In this document: one piece after another, positions 36,082 to 44,696 of the stretch
Layout: each line of letters opens with the position of its first letter
Numbering within the stretch: the first letter of the stretch is position 1
NCBI RefSeq assembly: GCF_001612825.1
Contig: NZ_BDBE01000040.1
Coordinates: 62,001 to 126,000, forward strand
Length of the DNA: 64,000 nt
Origin: Nocardia caishijiensis NBRC 108228
GTDB taxonomy: Bacteria; Actinomycetota; Actinomycetes; Mycobacteriales; Mycobacteriaceae
Direction of reading: 5' to 3'
Translations under genes and position numbers: made by a program
The notes under the pieces: model-generated
The model's database searches: none
Seen by the model: only the letters and a program-made list of their open reading frames with translations
What the model was told of the DNA's origin: nothing

Positions 36082-36854
36082 GCAGGGTCTCCGTCACCGC
36101 GATCACTCATCGCGGGGCGATCCGCGAGGACAACGAGGACTGTGTCGGTTGGTCGGGGTGGTCGCTGTCGGGAAACGAAACATCCTCTCTGAGTATCGAA
36201 TCGACGATCCACGAGCCGATGCTCATCGTGGTCTGCGACGGTATGGGCGGGCACGCGGGTGGTGCGCAGGCGAGCCGGATGGCTTGTGAATTGCTGACCG
36301 CACCCGGCGGCGTCACCGGTGACAGTGTCGCCGAACTCACCGCCGCGCTGCGCGCCCGACTCCAGCTCACGTCCGACGCGATCAACGACCGCGCCGACGC
36401 TCAGCCCGAGCTGGCCGGAATGGGTTGCACGGTAGTCGGTGCCGCGATCACCCCGGACGGGCACGCGGTCGTGTTCAACGTCGGTGACTCCCGGTGCTAT
36501 CGGCTCGAGGACCGATACCTCGCCCAGTTGAGCGTCGACCACCGGCGGATGGGTGGGAACACACTGCTACAGGCGTTGGGCGGGGGTCTGCGGGTGATCC
36601 TCGAACCCGATTTCTTCGACTGTCCGTTGCCCACTCACCCCGGCCTACTGCTGTGCACCGACGGACTCGACGACTACGCGGATCAACGCGAGATCGAGCA
36701 GCTGCTGCTCGCCGACCCAACCGATGTCCCGGCTCGGCTGCGCGATCTCGCCCTTCGTGGTGGTGGCGGCGACAACGTGACGATCGTGCAGGTCGCCGCA
36801 CCCGGACGCCCGCCGACCACCCAGCGAGTAGGAGATGCCCCATGGCCGCACTGA
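36078..36854 (+). CDS. PP2C-family protein phosphatase
   Basis: From the GTG at 36078, which overlaps the FHA stop, the product is 258 residues; a GTG at 36069 is possible. It has the PP2C motifs with metal ligands: REDNED (residues 16-21), VVCDGMGGHAGG (D54/G55), GCTVVGAAI, NVGDSRCY, CTDGLDDY and GGGDNVTIV. All catalytic aspartates are present. It dephosphorylates Ser/Thr residues and here probably opposes the kinase encoded next, with 13 bases of overlap. Together with FHA and kinase it forms a complete write-read-erase unit. Confidence 0.92.
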   Translation: MSRVSVTAITHRGAIREDNEDCVGWSGWSLSGNETSSLSIESTIHEPMLIVVCDGMGGHAGGAQASRMACELLTAPGGVTGDSVAELTAALRARLQLTSDAINDRADAQPELAGMGCTVVGAAITPDGHAVVFNVGDSRCYRLEDRYLAQLSVDHRRMGGNTLLQALGGGLRVILEPDFFDCPLPTHPGLLLCTDGLDDYADQREIEQLLLADPTDVPARLRDLALRGGGGDNVTIVQVAAPGRPPTTQRVGDAPWPH

Positions 36855-38563
36855 CCACCATCGACCCCGACGACGATGCACCCCGCATCTCGTATCGCCA
36901 CCCGGACCGGCACCGCGGCGGGCAACCGCCACGAACCACCCTCGACAACCCCGCCGGTGCGACGCCGAGCACCACCCTCGACTCCGAGACGACGGCTACC
37001 GGTGCGACGGCGATCGACCACGAGGAACGCGAACTGCCCGCCGACCTCGCCACCCGCTTCACCCGCGTCGGCTTTCTCGGTGCGGGCCGCGAAGCCTCGG
37101 TCACCCACTGCGTGGACGCGGGCGGCCGGTCCGTAGCGATCAAGCTCTACTGGCGGCCACCCACCTACACCCTCGCCTTCGACGACCCCGGTTACGCAAG
37201 CAATTTCGACCAGGCGAACACCGTGCAGGTGTACGAGCGTGGAGTCGCGAATTCGGTTCATTTCGAAGTGATGGAGTACTGCGCGAGCACGCTCGAGTCC
37301 TTGATCGTCGGCCGGGCAGGCGATCAGCTGGCGACTGATGTTCTGCGTCAGCTCTGTGCGGCACTCACCGGGTTCCAGGGCGACGCGTCGGGCGAGCGGC
37401 TCGTGCACAGCGACCTCAAACCGCCGAACATCCTGGTGCGCAGTCGATCACCGATGGATCTCGTGCTCGCCGATTTCGGATTGGCGGCCGGACTCGGCAC
37501 CCGCAGCAAGCTCACCAATCTGGGTCAGGGCACCATCGCCTACAACGCTCCGGAGCTGCTGAGGTTCAAGACCCCGGCGGCCGACTGGTGGAGTCTCGGC
37601 ATGGTGATGTACCACCTCATCGTCGGTCGCTCCTACTTCCAGCGCTGGGATCCGCAGACAGAGCACCTGATCTGGCTCGACGACTACACCATCCAATCCG
37701 AGTTGCTCGCGCGCGATGTCTCGCTGGTCGACCTCGACGATGTGGCCGATCTCGGTGCGAATACCGCACGATGGCAGCAGTTGCTGGCCGGTCTGCTCAC
37801 CCGCGACACCACCCACCGATGGGGCGGCGACGAGGTCCGAACGTGGCTCAACGGCGGCACACCGTCGATCTTCCGCCGGATCGAGGACACCCCGGGTGCG
37901 CCGAACACACCGCGCCCCACCCGCGCGGCGACATCGTTCCCGATCCCCGGCGTCGGCGAATTCTTCGATGCGGGCGAACTCGGACAGGCGATGGCCGAAC
38001 ACCCGGGCAACGCGGCCCGTGCTCTCACCGGACCCGGCCGTAAACGGCTCACCACCTGGCTTTCCACCGAGGCGAACACCGGCGATCGCTACATCGAACT
38101 CACCACGCACGGCGAGAACTGGGGCCCGGACGAACTGGTCACCTATTTCATCTCGCGGTTGGCACCCGATCTCGCGCTCACCTACCGCGACGCCTCGATC
38201 AATACCCCCGCTGACCTGCGCGAACTCGCCGGTCGCCCGGAAGCGGCCGTCCGATCGGCGCTCTACCAGCACGAACTCCTGTCCTGCCTGGCCACTTCAC
38301 CGGCCCGGGCGGGCTACAAGATGATCGACAGCAACTGGCACGACATCGTCGCCGCGGCCGATGAGATGGCGGCTCAGCACGCTGTTCCCCTCGACGACGC
38401 GGGCCGCCGACAGATCGTGGCGCGCGGTCTGCTCCTCGCCGCCTCGGACGAACCCCTGATCGAGACCTACGTCGATCAGGTCCGACGCCAGCTGGCCGAC
38501 CCGTCCGCCGCCGCGGCCGGAGACGTCGTCTGGTTCGCGGCGCTACGAGCCGGTGTGCGATGA
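36842..38563 (+). CDS. Ser/Thr protein kinase with C-terminal helical domain
   Basis: The 573-residue protein has a threonine-rich N-terminal tail (residues 1-65, many TTL/TT clusters, possible autophosphorylation sites). The kinase domain follows: glycine loop GFLGAGREASV, K101 in VAIKLYW, catalytic loop H189-S-D191-L-K-P, DFG at 211 and YNAPELL. The loop reads HSD rather than HRD, so activation-loop phosphorylation may not be needed. No membrane helix or PASTA domain follows. Instead residues about 360-573 form an unrecognised helical domain (ELGQAMAEHPGNAARALTG). AGGAG eight bases before ATG 36842 supports the start. It is coupled to the phosphatase upstream and a membrane protein downstream (ATGA). 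Confidence 0.88.
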   Translation: MAALTTIDPDDDAPRISYRHPDRHRGGQPPRTTLDNPAGATPSTTLDSETTATGATAIDHEERELPADLATRFTRVGFLGAGREASVTHCVDAGGRSVAIKLYWRPPTYTLAFDDPGYASNFDQANTVQVYERGVANSVHFEVMEYCASTLESLIVGRAGDQLATDVLRQLCAALTGFQGDASGERLVHSDLKPPNILVRSRSPMDLVLADFGLAAGLGTRSKLTNLGQGTIAYNAPELLRFKTPAADWWSLGMVMYHLIVGRSYFQRWDPQTEHLIWLDDYTIQSELLARDVSLVDLDDVADLGANTARWQQLLAGLLTRDTTHRWGGDEVRTWLNGGTPSIFRRIEDTPGAPNTPRPTRAATSFPIPGVGEFFDAGELGQAMAEHPGNAARALTGPGRKRLTTWLSTEANTGDRYIELTTHGENWGPDELVTYFISRLAPDLALTYRDASINTPADLRELAGRPEAAVRSALYQHELLSCLATSPARAGYKMIDSNWHDIVAAADEMAAQHAVPLDDAGRRQIVARGLLLAASDEPLIETYVDQVRRQLADPSAAAAGDVVWFAALRAGVR

Positions 38564-39489
38564 ATCCGCACCGGAACACGAGTGTGGCGCGGCTCATCTT
38601 GCTCGAGACGACCCTCGGCACGGCCCTGACCCAGGCGAACACTGCCGAGGAGCAGCGACGCGCGGCACAGGATCGCGAGCAGGAACAGCGCGATGCCCAA
38701 CGCCGCAGGGCCGTTCAACCACGACGTGACAACGACTACGCCGCGCTGGGCTTCGCGGCGCTCGCCTGCCTCACGGTACTCGGCCCCTATCTGCTCGGAC
38801 ATTTCCTCGTTCGGAAAACATTTCTGCTGGCACCGGATTCGCGCGTCTACGACGATCAAGCTCGCGGCCTGGCCGATCACTTCTGGGCCGACTATCTCGG
38901 GGGCGTCGTCGCCATCGGTGCGTTACTCGCTGTGTTCCTGCTGGCACGACCATGGGAATTCCGCCGACGGGAAGTCGTCATCGGCGGTGTGATCGCGGCG
39001 GTGACGTTGGTCTTCGTCATGCCGACGGCCTCGTCACAATGGCACGATGCCGAAGGCAAGACCATCACCGCACTGCGCGAGTCGGCGTTTCCCTTCGGCG
39101 CACGGTATGTGGAATGCGCCAACTGGCAACTCGAAGGTGAGGACGCTTCCGGACGACCCGAGCTGTGGCAGGTATATCTGGCTCAGACGTTGGGGTCACC
39201 ACGGGTGAGGGACTGCAACCGGGTCAATGTCTACCAGGGGTGGCGCAGCGTCGGCGCCTTCGACTTGGACGGCAACGACCATTTCACCGAGTCGATCACC
39301 GTCGACAACGTCAACTGGTCCAAGCCGTTCACCACGGACCGTTCAACCACGATCTATTCCACCGACGCGCAAGGCAGGCGGGAGCGGATGAAACCGGCGG
39401 ATCTGACCGTGACCCTGCCGACCACCAACGGCCGTGCGGTGGTGTTCAACGTGGCAGGCAGCGCTTCGGGCCGATTCGAGGTGCGATGA
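38560..39489 (+). CDS. Coiled-coil membrane protein
   Basis: The 309-residue protein starts with ARLILLETTLGTA, resembling the start of the protein at 31286, followed by a charged coil (residues 20-55). Three hydrophobic segments come next (ALGFAALACLTVLGPYLLGHF, YLGGVVAIGALLAVFLL, VVIGGVIAAVTLVFVMP). The last 150 residues form a soluble beta-rich domain with two or three cysteines (YVECANWQLEGED, VRDCNRVNVYQGW), probably outside the membrane. I do not recognise the domain. It may be the membrane-exposed sensor or anchor of operon A. It overlaps both neighbours by ATGA. Confidence 0.65.
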   Translation: MNPHRNTSVARLILLETTLGTALTQANTAEEQRRAAQDREQEQRDAQRRRAVQPRRDNDYAALGFAALACLTVLGPYLLGHFLVRKTFLLAPDSRVYDDQARGLADHFWADYLGGVVAIGALLAVFLLARPWEFRRREVVIGGVIAAVTLVFVMPTASSQWHDAEGKTITALRESAFPFGARYVECANWQLEGEDASGRPELWQVYLAQTLGSPRVRDCNRVNVYQGWRSVGAFDLDGNDHFTESITVDNVNWSKPFTTDRSTTIYSTDAQGRRERMKPADLTVTLPTTNGRAVVFNVAGSASGRFEVR

Positions 39490-41816
39490 GCGCGCCCGGC
39501 GACGAGCACGTCGCTCGCGGAATCGCGGCGTTGCGAGCGGGCTCGGTCGGCGACGCCATTCGCGAATTCGAGGCAGCGGTCGGCACGGCGGGCGATGAGC
39601 TCGAACTCGCCGACCGCTATCACTGGCTCGCCACCGCTCAGTACGAGAGCGCCGAATTCGATGCGGCCACCATCACCCTCGAGACCGCCCTCGCCGTGCT
39701 CGCGGACATCGACGCGGCCGAACTCCGGGGCCGTTGTCACGAGGGGCTCGCCGATCTCGCGTTGGAACGTGAGGACGCCGCTGACGCGCACCACCATTTC
39801 CACGCCGCACGGACGCTGCTCATCGACATCGACCCCGCGGCCGCCGCTGAATGTCTGCTCGGTATGTCCACCGCTGACCTCGGCGTCGGCGAACACGGTC
39901 GAGCCGAAGACGAACTTCGTCGGGCGCTCGGCGAATTCGAAGCCATCGATCACCGTTCCGGCATCGTCGCGACACTCGATCTCACCGCCGAGTTCCTCAC
40001 CGAGTCGGGTCGAACTCAGGACGCGGTGACCCACCTCTACCGCCTGGCTCACCTTCTCACCGAAGCCGAGGATCACGCGGGCGCAGCCGAGGCCAATCAG
40101 CGCCTCGGGACTCTGCTCCTACCCGCGGTACAGGTGGACGAAGCGCTCCACGCGCTCCACTCGGCCAAATCCGGCTACCTGCGCTCGGACGAACCACTCA
40201 GTGCCGCCGAGGTCGCCCTGAAAATCGGCGAGGTGTTCGAAGACCTCGGCCGATTCGAGGAGGCCACCGCGAATTTTCGCGAAGGCGCGCGATTGTGCGC
40301 CGCGCACGGCGATCCCGACGACACCCTGTGGTTCGAGGTGAACATCGCGACCGTCGCCCTGAGCACCGGCGACTACCAGACGGCCGAAGCCACCCTGACG
40401 ACCGCGGCCGCCACCTTCGCCGACCTCGATACCGATAAAGGCATCGCACGATATGCGCAGACCTTGCGTTTTCTCGGCGCGCTCTACGCCGAAACATCCC
40501 GATTCCAGCTCGCATCCAACCAGTACGAGAAAGCACTCGCGCTCGGTACCCGCGTCGACGACGAGGAATTCATCGCCGACTGCCACTACGGTCTCGGCCT
40601 CGTCGCCACCCTCACGGGCCGCTATCGCGACGGGCTCGAGAAACTGTCCCTGGCGCGAGCCACTTTCACCCAGCTGAATTCGGAGCAGAAAGCAATGCTC
40701 TGTCACCAGAGCGAGGGCATGTGCTATTCGGCCCTGGGCGAATTCACCGCGGCGACCGATTCACTGCTGGCCGCGCGGACGATGGCCACTACGTACGGCA
40801 TGGCCCTGCAGCGGGCATTCACCGATATCCATCTCGGACTCGTCTTGACCGAGACCGGCCGGTTCGACGACGCGGAGCAGACCTTGCTCGGCGCACGCGA
40901 GGTTCTGGTCTCGAGTGGTTTGGCCGACCGGGTCGTCGAGACCGACGGCAATATCGCCGGGCTGTATCTCAAACAAGGTCGCTACGCCGACGCCGCGGCG
41001 AGCTACCGTCGGTCCGCAGCGCAACTGCGTGCCCGCGGGCTCGCGGCGAAAGCAGCGGTCTGCACCCAGAACGAAGGCACGGCGCTGATGATGCTGGGCG
41101 AATCCGCCACGAGCGCCGCGGCGTTCGACCGAGCCGGTGCCTACTTCGCCGCCGATCCTGATTACCGCGCCAATCTCGCGGTCTGTCACCGAAGTCGCGC
41201 ACTGCTGGCGGTCCAGCGGCAGGATCTCGACATAGCGCTCGCCGAATTCGCCGCAGGCCGTTCGCTCGCGGTGGAACTGGGCACCACACTCGAGGTCGCC
41301 AAGTGCGACTTCTTCGTCGGAGTCGTGCTGTACGACAAGGACAGCTCAGCGCTGTCCACCGCGATCGACCTCGCCCTGCCCGCGGCCCTCTACATCAACA
41401 GCATCCGCTGGCAATTCGACCGCGCCACCGACCGGATGTCCTGGTCAGCGCTGTATGCCCAACTCCAGTCCCATCTGTTCACGCTCGCGGTGCGCCATCC
41501 CGACCCGACTCTGCTCGGTGACCTCATCGAGGTGTCGCTGAACTCCGGCACCCACACCACAGCCCCCGCCCACGCCCTCCTGCGCACGACGAGCCTGGCC
41601 GCGGCATTGCACGACATAGCGGGCACCACACAGACGGCAGTCGATGCCCGGATACACGGTGGCGCCGCCACTCTCGTCGCCGGATCGGCCCTCCCGATGG
41701 CGCCACCACCACGCTTGCGGCTGCCCGACGGTCGCATCGCCCTCGCACCCTACTTCGCTGCGGCGGCCAACCGTTACGGACTGACGGACCCCGCTCACGA
41801 GGTCCGTGCCTGGTAA
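39486..41816 (+). CDS. TPR-repeat protein
   Basis: The 776-residue protein is an array of tetratricopeptide-like repeats from about residue 10 to 620, with repeated A-x-x-x-L-x-x-A patterns such as GDYQTAEATLTTAAATF, GRYRDGLEKLSLARATF, GRFDDAEQTLLGARE and GRYADAAASYRRSAAQL. The last 150 residues lose the repeat and end in a proline-rich segment with PPPRLRLPDGRIALAPYF. Many TPR proteins in conflict systems carry a CHAT protease C-terminal to the repeats; here that domain is not visible, and the closest CHAT protein is the separate operon at 23005. It is the last gene of operon A and probably a scaffold. Confidence 0.85.
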   Translation: MSAPGDEHVARGIAALRAGSVGDAIREFEAAVGTAGDELELADRYHWLATAQYESAEFDAATITLETALAVLADIDAAELRGRCHEGLADLALEREDAADAHHHFHAARTLLIDIDPAAAAECLLGMSTADLGVGEHGRAEDELRRALGEFEAIDHRSGIVATLDLTAEFLTESGRTQDAVTHLYRLAHLLTEAEDHAGAAEANQRLGTLLLPAVQVDEALHALHSAKSGYLRSDEPLSAAEVALKIGEVFEDLGRFEEATANFREGARLCAAHGDPDDTLWFEVNIATVALSTGDYQTAEATLTTAAATFADLDTDKGIARYAQTLRFLGALYAETSRFQLASNQYEKALALGTRVDDEEFIADCHYGLGLVATLTGRYRDGLEKLSLARATFTQLNSEQKAMLCHQSEGMCYSALGEFTAATDSLLAARTMATTYGMALQRAFTDIHLGLVLTETGRFDDAEQTLLGAREVLVSSGLADRVVETDGNIAGLYLKQGRYADAAASYRRSAAQLRARGLAAKAAVCTQNEGTALMMLGESATSAAAFDRAGAYFAADPDYRANLAVCHRSRALLAVQRQDLDIALAEFAAGRSLAVELGTTLEVAKCDFFVGVVLYDKDSSALSTAIDLALPAALYINSIRWQFDRATDRMSWSALYAQLQSHLFTLAVRHPDPTLLGDLIEVSLNSGTHTTAPAHALLRTTSLAAALHDIAGTTQTAVDARIHGGAATLVAGSALPMAPPPRLRLPDGRIALAPYFAAAANRYGLTDPAHEVRAW

Positions 41817-41848
41817 CCGCTCCCGAGTAGCGGTCGTGGTAGCGGCAC

Positions 41849-41898
41849 CCGAGCATCGCACCGGAGCCTCCCTCCTGCCGCTCCGGCTCGGTGCTCGG
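41849..41898. terminator. Nested hairpin after operon A
   Basis: Two nested 7-base inverted repeats, CCGAGCA/TGCTCGG outside and CCGGAGC/GCTCCGG inside, fold the 95-base gap between the TPR gene and the convergent gene at 41912 into one long hairpin. It can end transcription from both sides. Confidence 0.45.
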
Positions 41899-41911
41899 GC
41901 CGCCGAGCCGA

Positions 41912-42418
41912 CTACAGCTCGGCCGGGTTGTCGCTCGTCGCCGCGAGCGCGGCGAGCCTACGCGACAGTGTCCAGCGCTTGGAGAGAAAGCGGTCGACTC
42001 CACCGACCTGGCCCCAGCGCGACTTGCCCTCCGACATCCAGATGCTCACCTCGGTGCCACCACCGGGATGATCTTCCAGGTCGATCGACATCACCGGATG
42101 ACCGAGTGCTTGGAAGTCACCGAAGCCCGCGACACCCAGGCCGAAACCCCACGATCGGAAATTGAACTCGCCGCGGCCGTCCACGGCCTTCCAACCCAGC
42201 TTTCTGAATTCGCCGACGATGAGTTGGGCAACGTCGCCTCGCGGCACCGGGACGATGTAGTCGACTTGCCTTTTGGCGATGAACGAGAGTACGACGCCGA
42301 GGATCACGATGGCGACGGCACCGATCAAGATGACAACGAGGCCGGTGCCGAAGCCGATTGCGAAACCGCCGACGACACTGAGCCCGAAAACCGTAGCGAC
42401 GATGAGAAAGATTTGCAT
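41912..42418 (-). CDS. Small two-helix membrane protein
   Basis: The 168-residue protein begins with two adjoining membrane helices (IFLIVATVFGLSVVGGFAIGF and GLVVILIGAVAIVILGVVLSF). A soluble domain of about 115 residues follows, with IVPVPRGDVAQLIVGEFRKLGW and VSIWMSEGKSRWGQVGGVDRFL. The domain looks like a lipid-transfer or PH-like beta sheet with a helix, but I cannot name it. It lies between the two convergent operons, separated by 124 bases from DUF4407 and reading in the direction of operon B, so it may be a late operon B gene or stand alone. Confidence 0.6.
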   Translation of the reverse strand: MQIFLIVATVFGLSVVGGFAIGFGTGLVVILIGAVAIVILGVVLSFIAKRQVDYIVPVPRGDVAQLIVGEFRKLGWKAVDGRGEFNFRSWGFGLGVAGFGDFQALGHPVMSIDLEDHPGGGTEVSIWMSEGKSRWGQVGGVDRFLSKRWTLSRRLAALAATSDNPAEL

Positions 42419-42542
42419 ACCTATGACGCTAATCTTGTGCTCTACCAGGCGGTATCGTCTATTCGCCCGACAATGGGCAGACAGTCAGCTCAGAAGCCGT
42501 GAGCCCCGCCACCCCGTCGCAGGTAGCCGAGCAGGTGGTTCG

Positions 42543-43730
42543 CTAGAGGCTTTCCGAACGGCGGCGTTCACGGGCTTCGAGATAATCTCTGTCGGCGTCC
42601 AGTTCTCTGGCGAGCGCTATTCGGTTCTCTTCCTGCGCGATTCGAGCCGAGGCTGCGCGTTCGTCGGATTGGTCGGCGAGGTCGCTCAACCGTTCGTAGA
42701 GCGTCGGCGCCCCACTCATCTGCAACAGCTTGAACAGCACCGGCAAGAGTTCGATGGCCAGGAACGTCGCCCACAGCACCCATCTCATGCGATTGATGGA
42801 AGGGCTCGCCGCGCTGAGGGCGTCGAGCGCGTCGAGGCGAGCGGCCAAGCCGTCACTGTTCTCCGACTTGGCGCGGTAGTCGATGGTCTTGGCATCACGC
42901 GCCGCACGCAGGCGGTCGAGTTCGGGTTGGATTCGCTGCAGTTCGGCCTGCGCGGCCACCGCGTTGATGTCCTCGGCGGCTTTCGCGTCGGCCTTGGCCT
43001 TGTCGAGGATCACCTTCTTCTGATCGACGACCTCCTGGGCCCGTTGCCTGGCATCCATGGCCGCCCGCGCTGCCTCGCCGATTCCCTCGACTCCCGTACT
43101 GTTCTCACAGTTCCAGCCCGCCCGCTCGCACGTCTCTGCCTTGGCCGCTTCGTCCAGCGTCGCACTGGCCGCATCGTAAGCGTCCTGCGCTTGCCGCACC
43201 GCCGGATTCCGGTCGATCACCGCGGGATCACGCGAGGCGATCGCGCTCAACTCGGCGACCTTCGTCTCCAGGTCGGGGATGGTCTGGTAGGCGGGATCGG
43301 TCGCCAGGTCACGCTGATAGTCGGTTTCGTTCTTGGACTGTTCGACCTTGATCTGGGCCTGGATCTCGCGGTCGAAGATCTGCAGAACGATCGGGGTCGA
43401 GACGACAGCACCGAGCAGCACCGCGAGCACAATGCGCGGCGCCACCATCAACGCCGTTCGCCAGCGGCCCTTCTGTCGGTTCATCCCGATGACCATCATG
43501 CGATCGAGAGTGAGAATGAGGACGCCCCAGCCGATTCCGACCAGGAGGGCCAACGGCAACGGCGCCCGCAACGCCATGCGCACGGCGAAGGTCGCCGCGA
43601 CGGCGGCGACGCAGGCCGTCGCCAGAAGTATCGCGCCCATCGACAAGTACCGCGCCCGATCCGACGGTGCCTGCCGCAGGATGTCTTCTCGGATGCCGAC
43701 CAGGGACAGCAGGAAGCCGCTGAACATCAA
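42543..43730 (-). CDS. DUF4407 membrane/coiled-coil protein
   Basis: The 395-residue protein matches the DUF4407 pattern: two N-terminal membrane helices (SMGAILLATACVAAVAATFAV, PLALLVGIGWGVLILTLDRMM), a third after NRQKGRWRTALMVAPRIVLAVLLG, and a long periplasmic or cytoplasmic coiled coil (residues about 120-300) with a cysteine pair (CERAGWNC). A last helix (WVLWATFLAIELLPVLFKLL) and a charged tail follow. The family is widespread in bacteria, and its biochemical role is not known. A good AAGGA precedes ATG 43730. It is the last clear gene of operon B and, with its coils, could form the membrane end of the complex. Confidence 0.85.
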   Translation of the reverse strand: MMFSGFLLSLVGIREDILRQAPSDRARYLSMGAILLATACVAAVAATFAVRMALRAPLPLALLVGIGWGVLILTLDRMMVIGMNRQKGRWRTALMVAPRIVLAVLLGAVVSTPIVLQIFDREIQAQIKVEQSKNETDYQRDLATDPAYQTIPDLETKVAELSAIASRDPAVIDRNPAVRQAQDAYDAASATLDEAAKAETCERAGWNCENSTGVEGIGEAARAAMDARQRAQEVVDQKKVILDKAKADAKAAEDINAVAAQAELQRIQPELDRLRAARDAKTIDYRAKSENSDGLAARLDALDALSAASPSINRMRWVLWATFLAIELLPVLFKLLQMSGAPTLYERLSDLADQSDERAASARIAQEENRIALARELDADRDYLEARERRRSESL

Positions 43731-43754
43731 GGAGTCCTTTCGATTTTCGCCATA

Positions 43755-44696
43755 TCAGGAATCGCCGCTCCAGGTCGTCACCTGGTGGTCGCGAGCGCGC
43801 ACCTCGTCGTAGCGGCGCAAGGCCGTACCGAGTCCGTCGTCGACGCGCCGCAGGAGATCACCGGCTTCGGTGAGCAGCGCGCCGACTCGGTCGAGTGCCG
43901 TCTCGTCGGCGACACCATCGAGCTGTTCGAGCAGTTGCTTGCTGACTTCGGCGTGTGCGGACAGTTCAGCGACCCGTCCGGTGTGTTCGGCGCGCAGGGC
44001 GTCGATCTCTTCGCGGGCGCGCTGACAACGCTCGACCGTTGCGGCGCCGGTTGTTTCGGCGTTCCGCACCTGACCCAACAGCTGCCCCAGCCGCGCCGAC
44101 AGCCGTTCTTGCTCGGCTTCTGTCAAGGTGATGACTCGCGTACTCGCGGCTACCAGGTCGCGCTCGATCTCGTCGGTGGCGACGATCAGCTCGGCTTCCC
44201 TGCCGAGCAGTGCTCGCTGTTGCTCACGCAACGCGGGCAGTTCGGCGGCGAGCTCACGAAGCCGGTCCAGCTCAGCGATGCGGTCGCTGATGCGCTGATA
44301 CTCCGCTCCGGCACGGGTCAATTCGGCTTCGGTTTCGGCGAGCTCGTCGAATTCGTCGCGAGCCCGAGCGAGCTGCTCCGAGACGGCGCCGAGTACGTCG
44401 ATTCGCCCGCTGAGCACTTGGGCGACCTCGGCGCCACTGAGCGCGGCTCGAGTGAGCACCGGCACACGGTCACCGAGGTCGCGCACCTTGGCCAGGGCGT
44501 CGTCGAGGGCAATGAGCAGTTCGAGTGTGGATTGATCGGCGCCCTCGGCGCGAGCCTCGGCTGGTCGGCCCGCGAGCACGTCATCGATCGTCGCCGCCGA
44601 CCAGTCGATCGAATGCCGCAGGGCATATATCGCCGCGTACCGCGCGTTGTCGACCAGCACGCCGTGAAGTGCGGCGCGTGCCCGGTGTTCGGTCAT
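43755..44696 (-). CDS. Coiled-coil protein of operon B
   Basis: The 313-residue protein is almost entirely helical. After a short N-terminal segment (HGVLVDNARYAAIYALRHSIDW) comes a long coiled coil with heptads (QLARARDEFDELAETEAEL, ISDRIAELDRLRELAAELP, RERLSAR-type stretches through residue 250). It ends LLTEAGDLLRRVDDGLGTALRRYDEV. No catalytic motif is visible. The start overlaps the stop of the Hsp70-like gene (ATGA) and DUF4407 follows 24 bases later. It is probably a structural or tethering component between the reduced Hsp70-like protein and the membrane protein. Confidence 0.65.
   Translation of the reverse strand: MTEHRARAALHGVLVDNARYAAIYALRHSIDWSAATIDDVLAGRPAEARAEGADQSTLELLIALDDALAKVRDLGDRVPVLTRAALSGAEVAQVLSGRIDVLGAVSEQLARARDEFDELAETEAELTRAGAEYQRISDRIAELDRLRELAAELPALREQQRALLGREAELIVATDEIERDLVAASTRVITLTEAEQERLSARLGQLLGQVRNAETTGAATVERCQRAREEIDALRAEHTGRVAELSAHAEVSKQLLEQLDGVADETALDRVGALLTEAGDLLRRVDDGLGTALRRYDEVRARDHQVTTWSGDS

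Noticed and set aside
39486..41816. A CHAT domain at the end of the TPR protein
   Set aside because: The last 150 residues lack the histidine and cysteine motifs of CHAT proteases, so it was called as TPR only.
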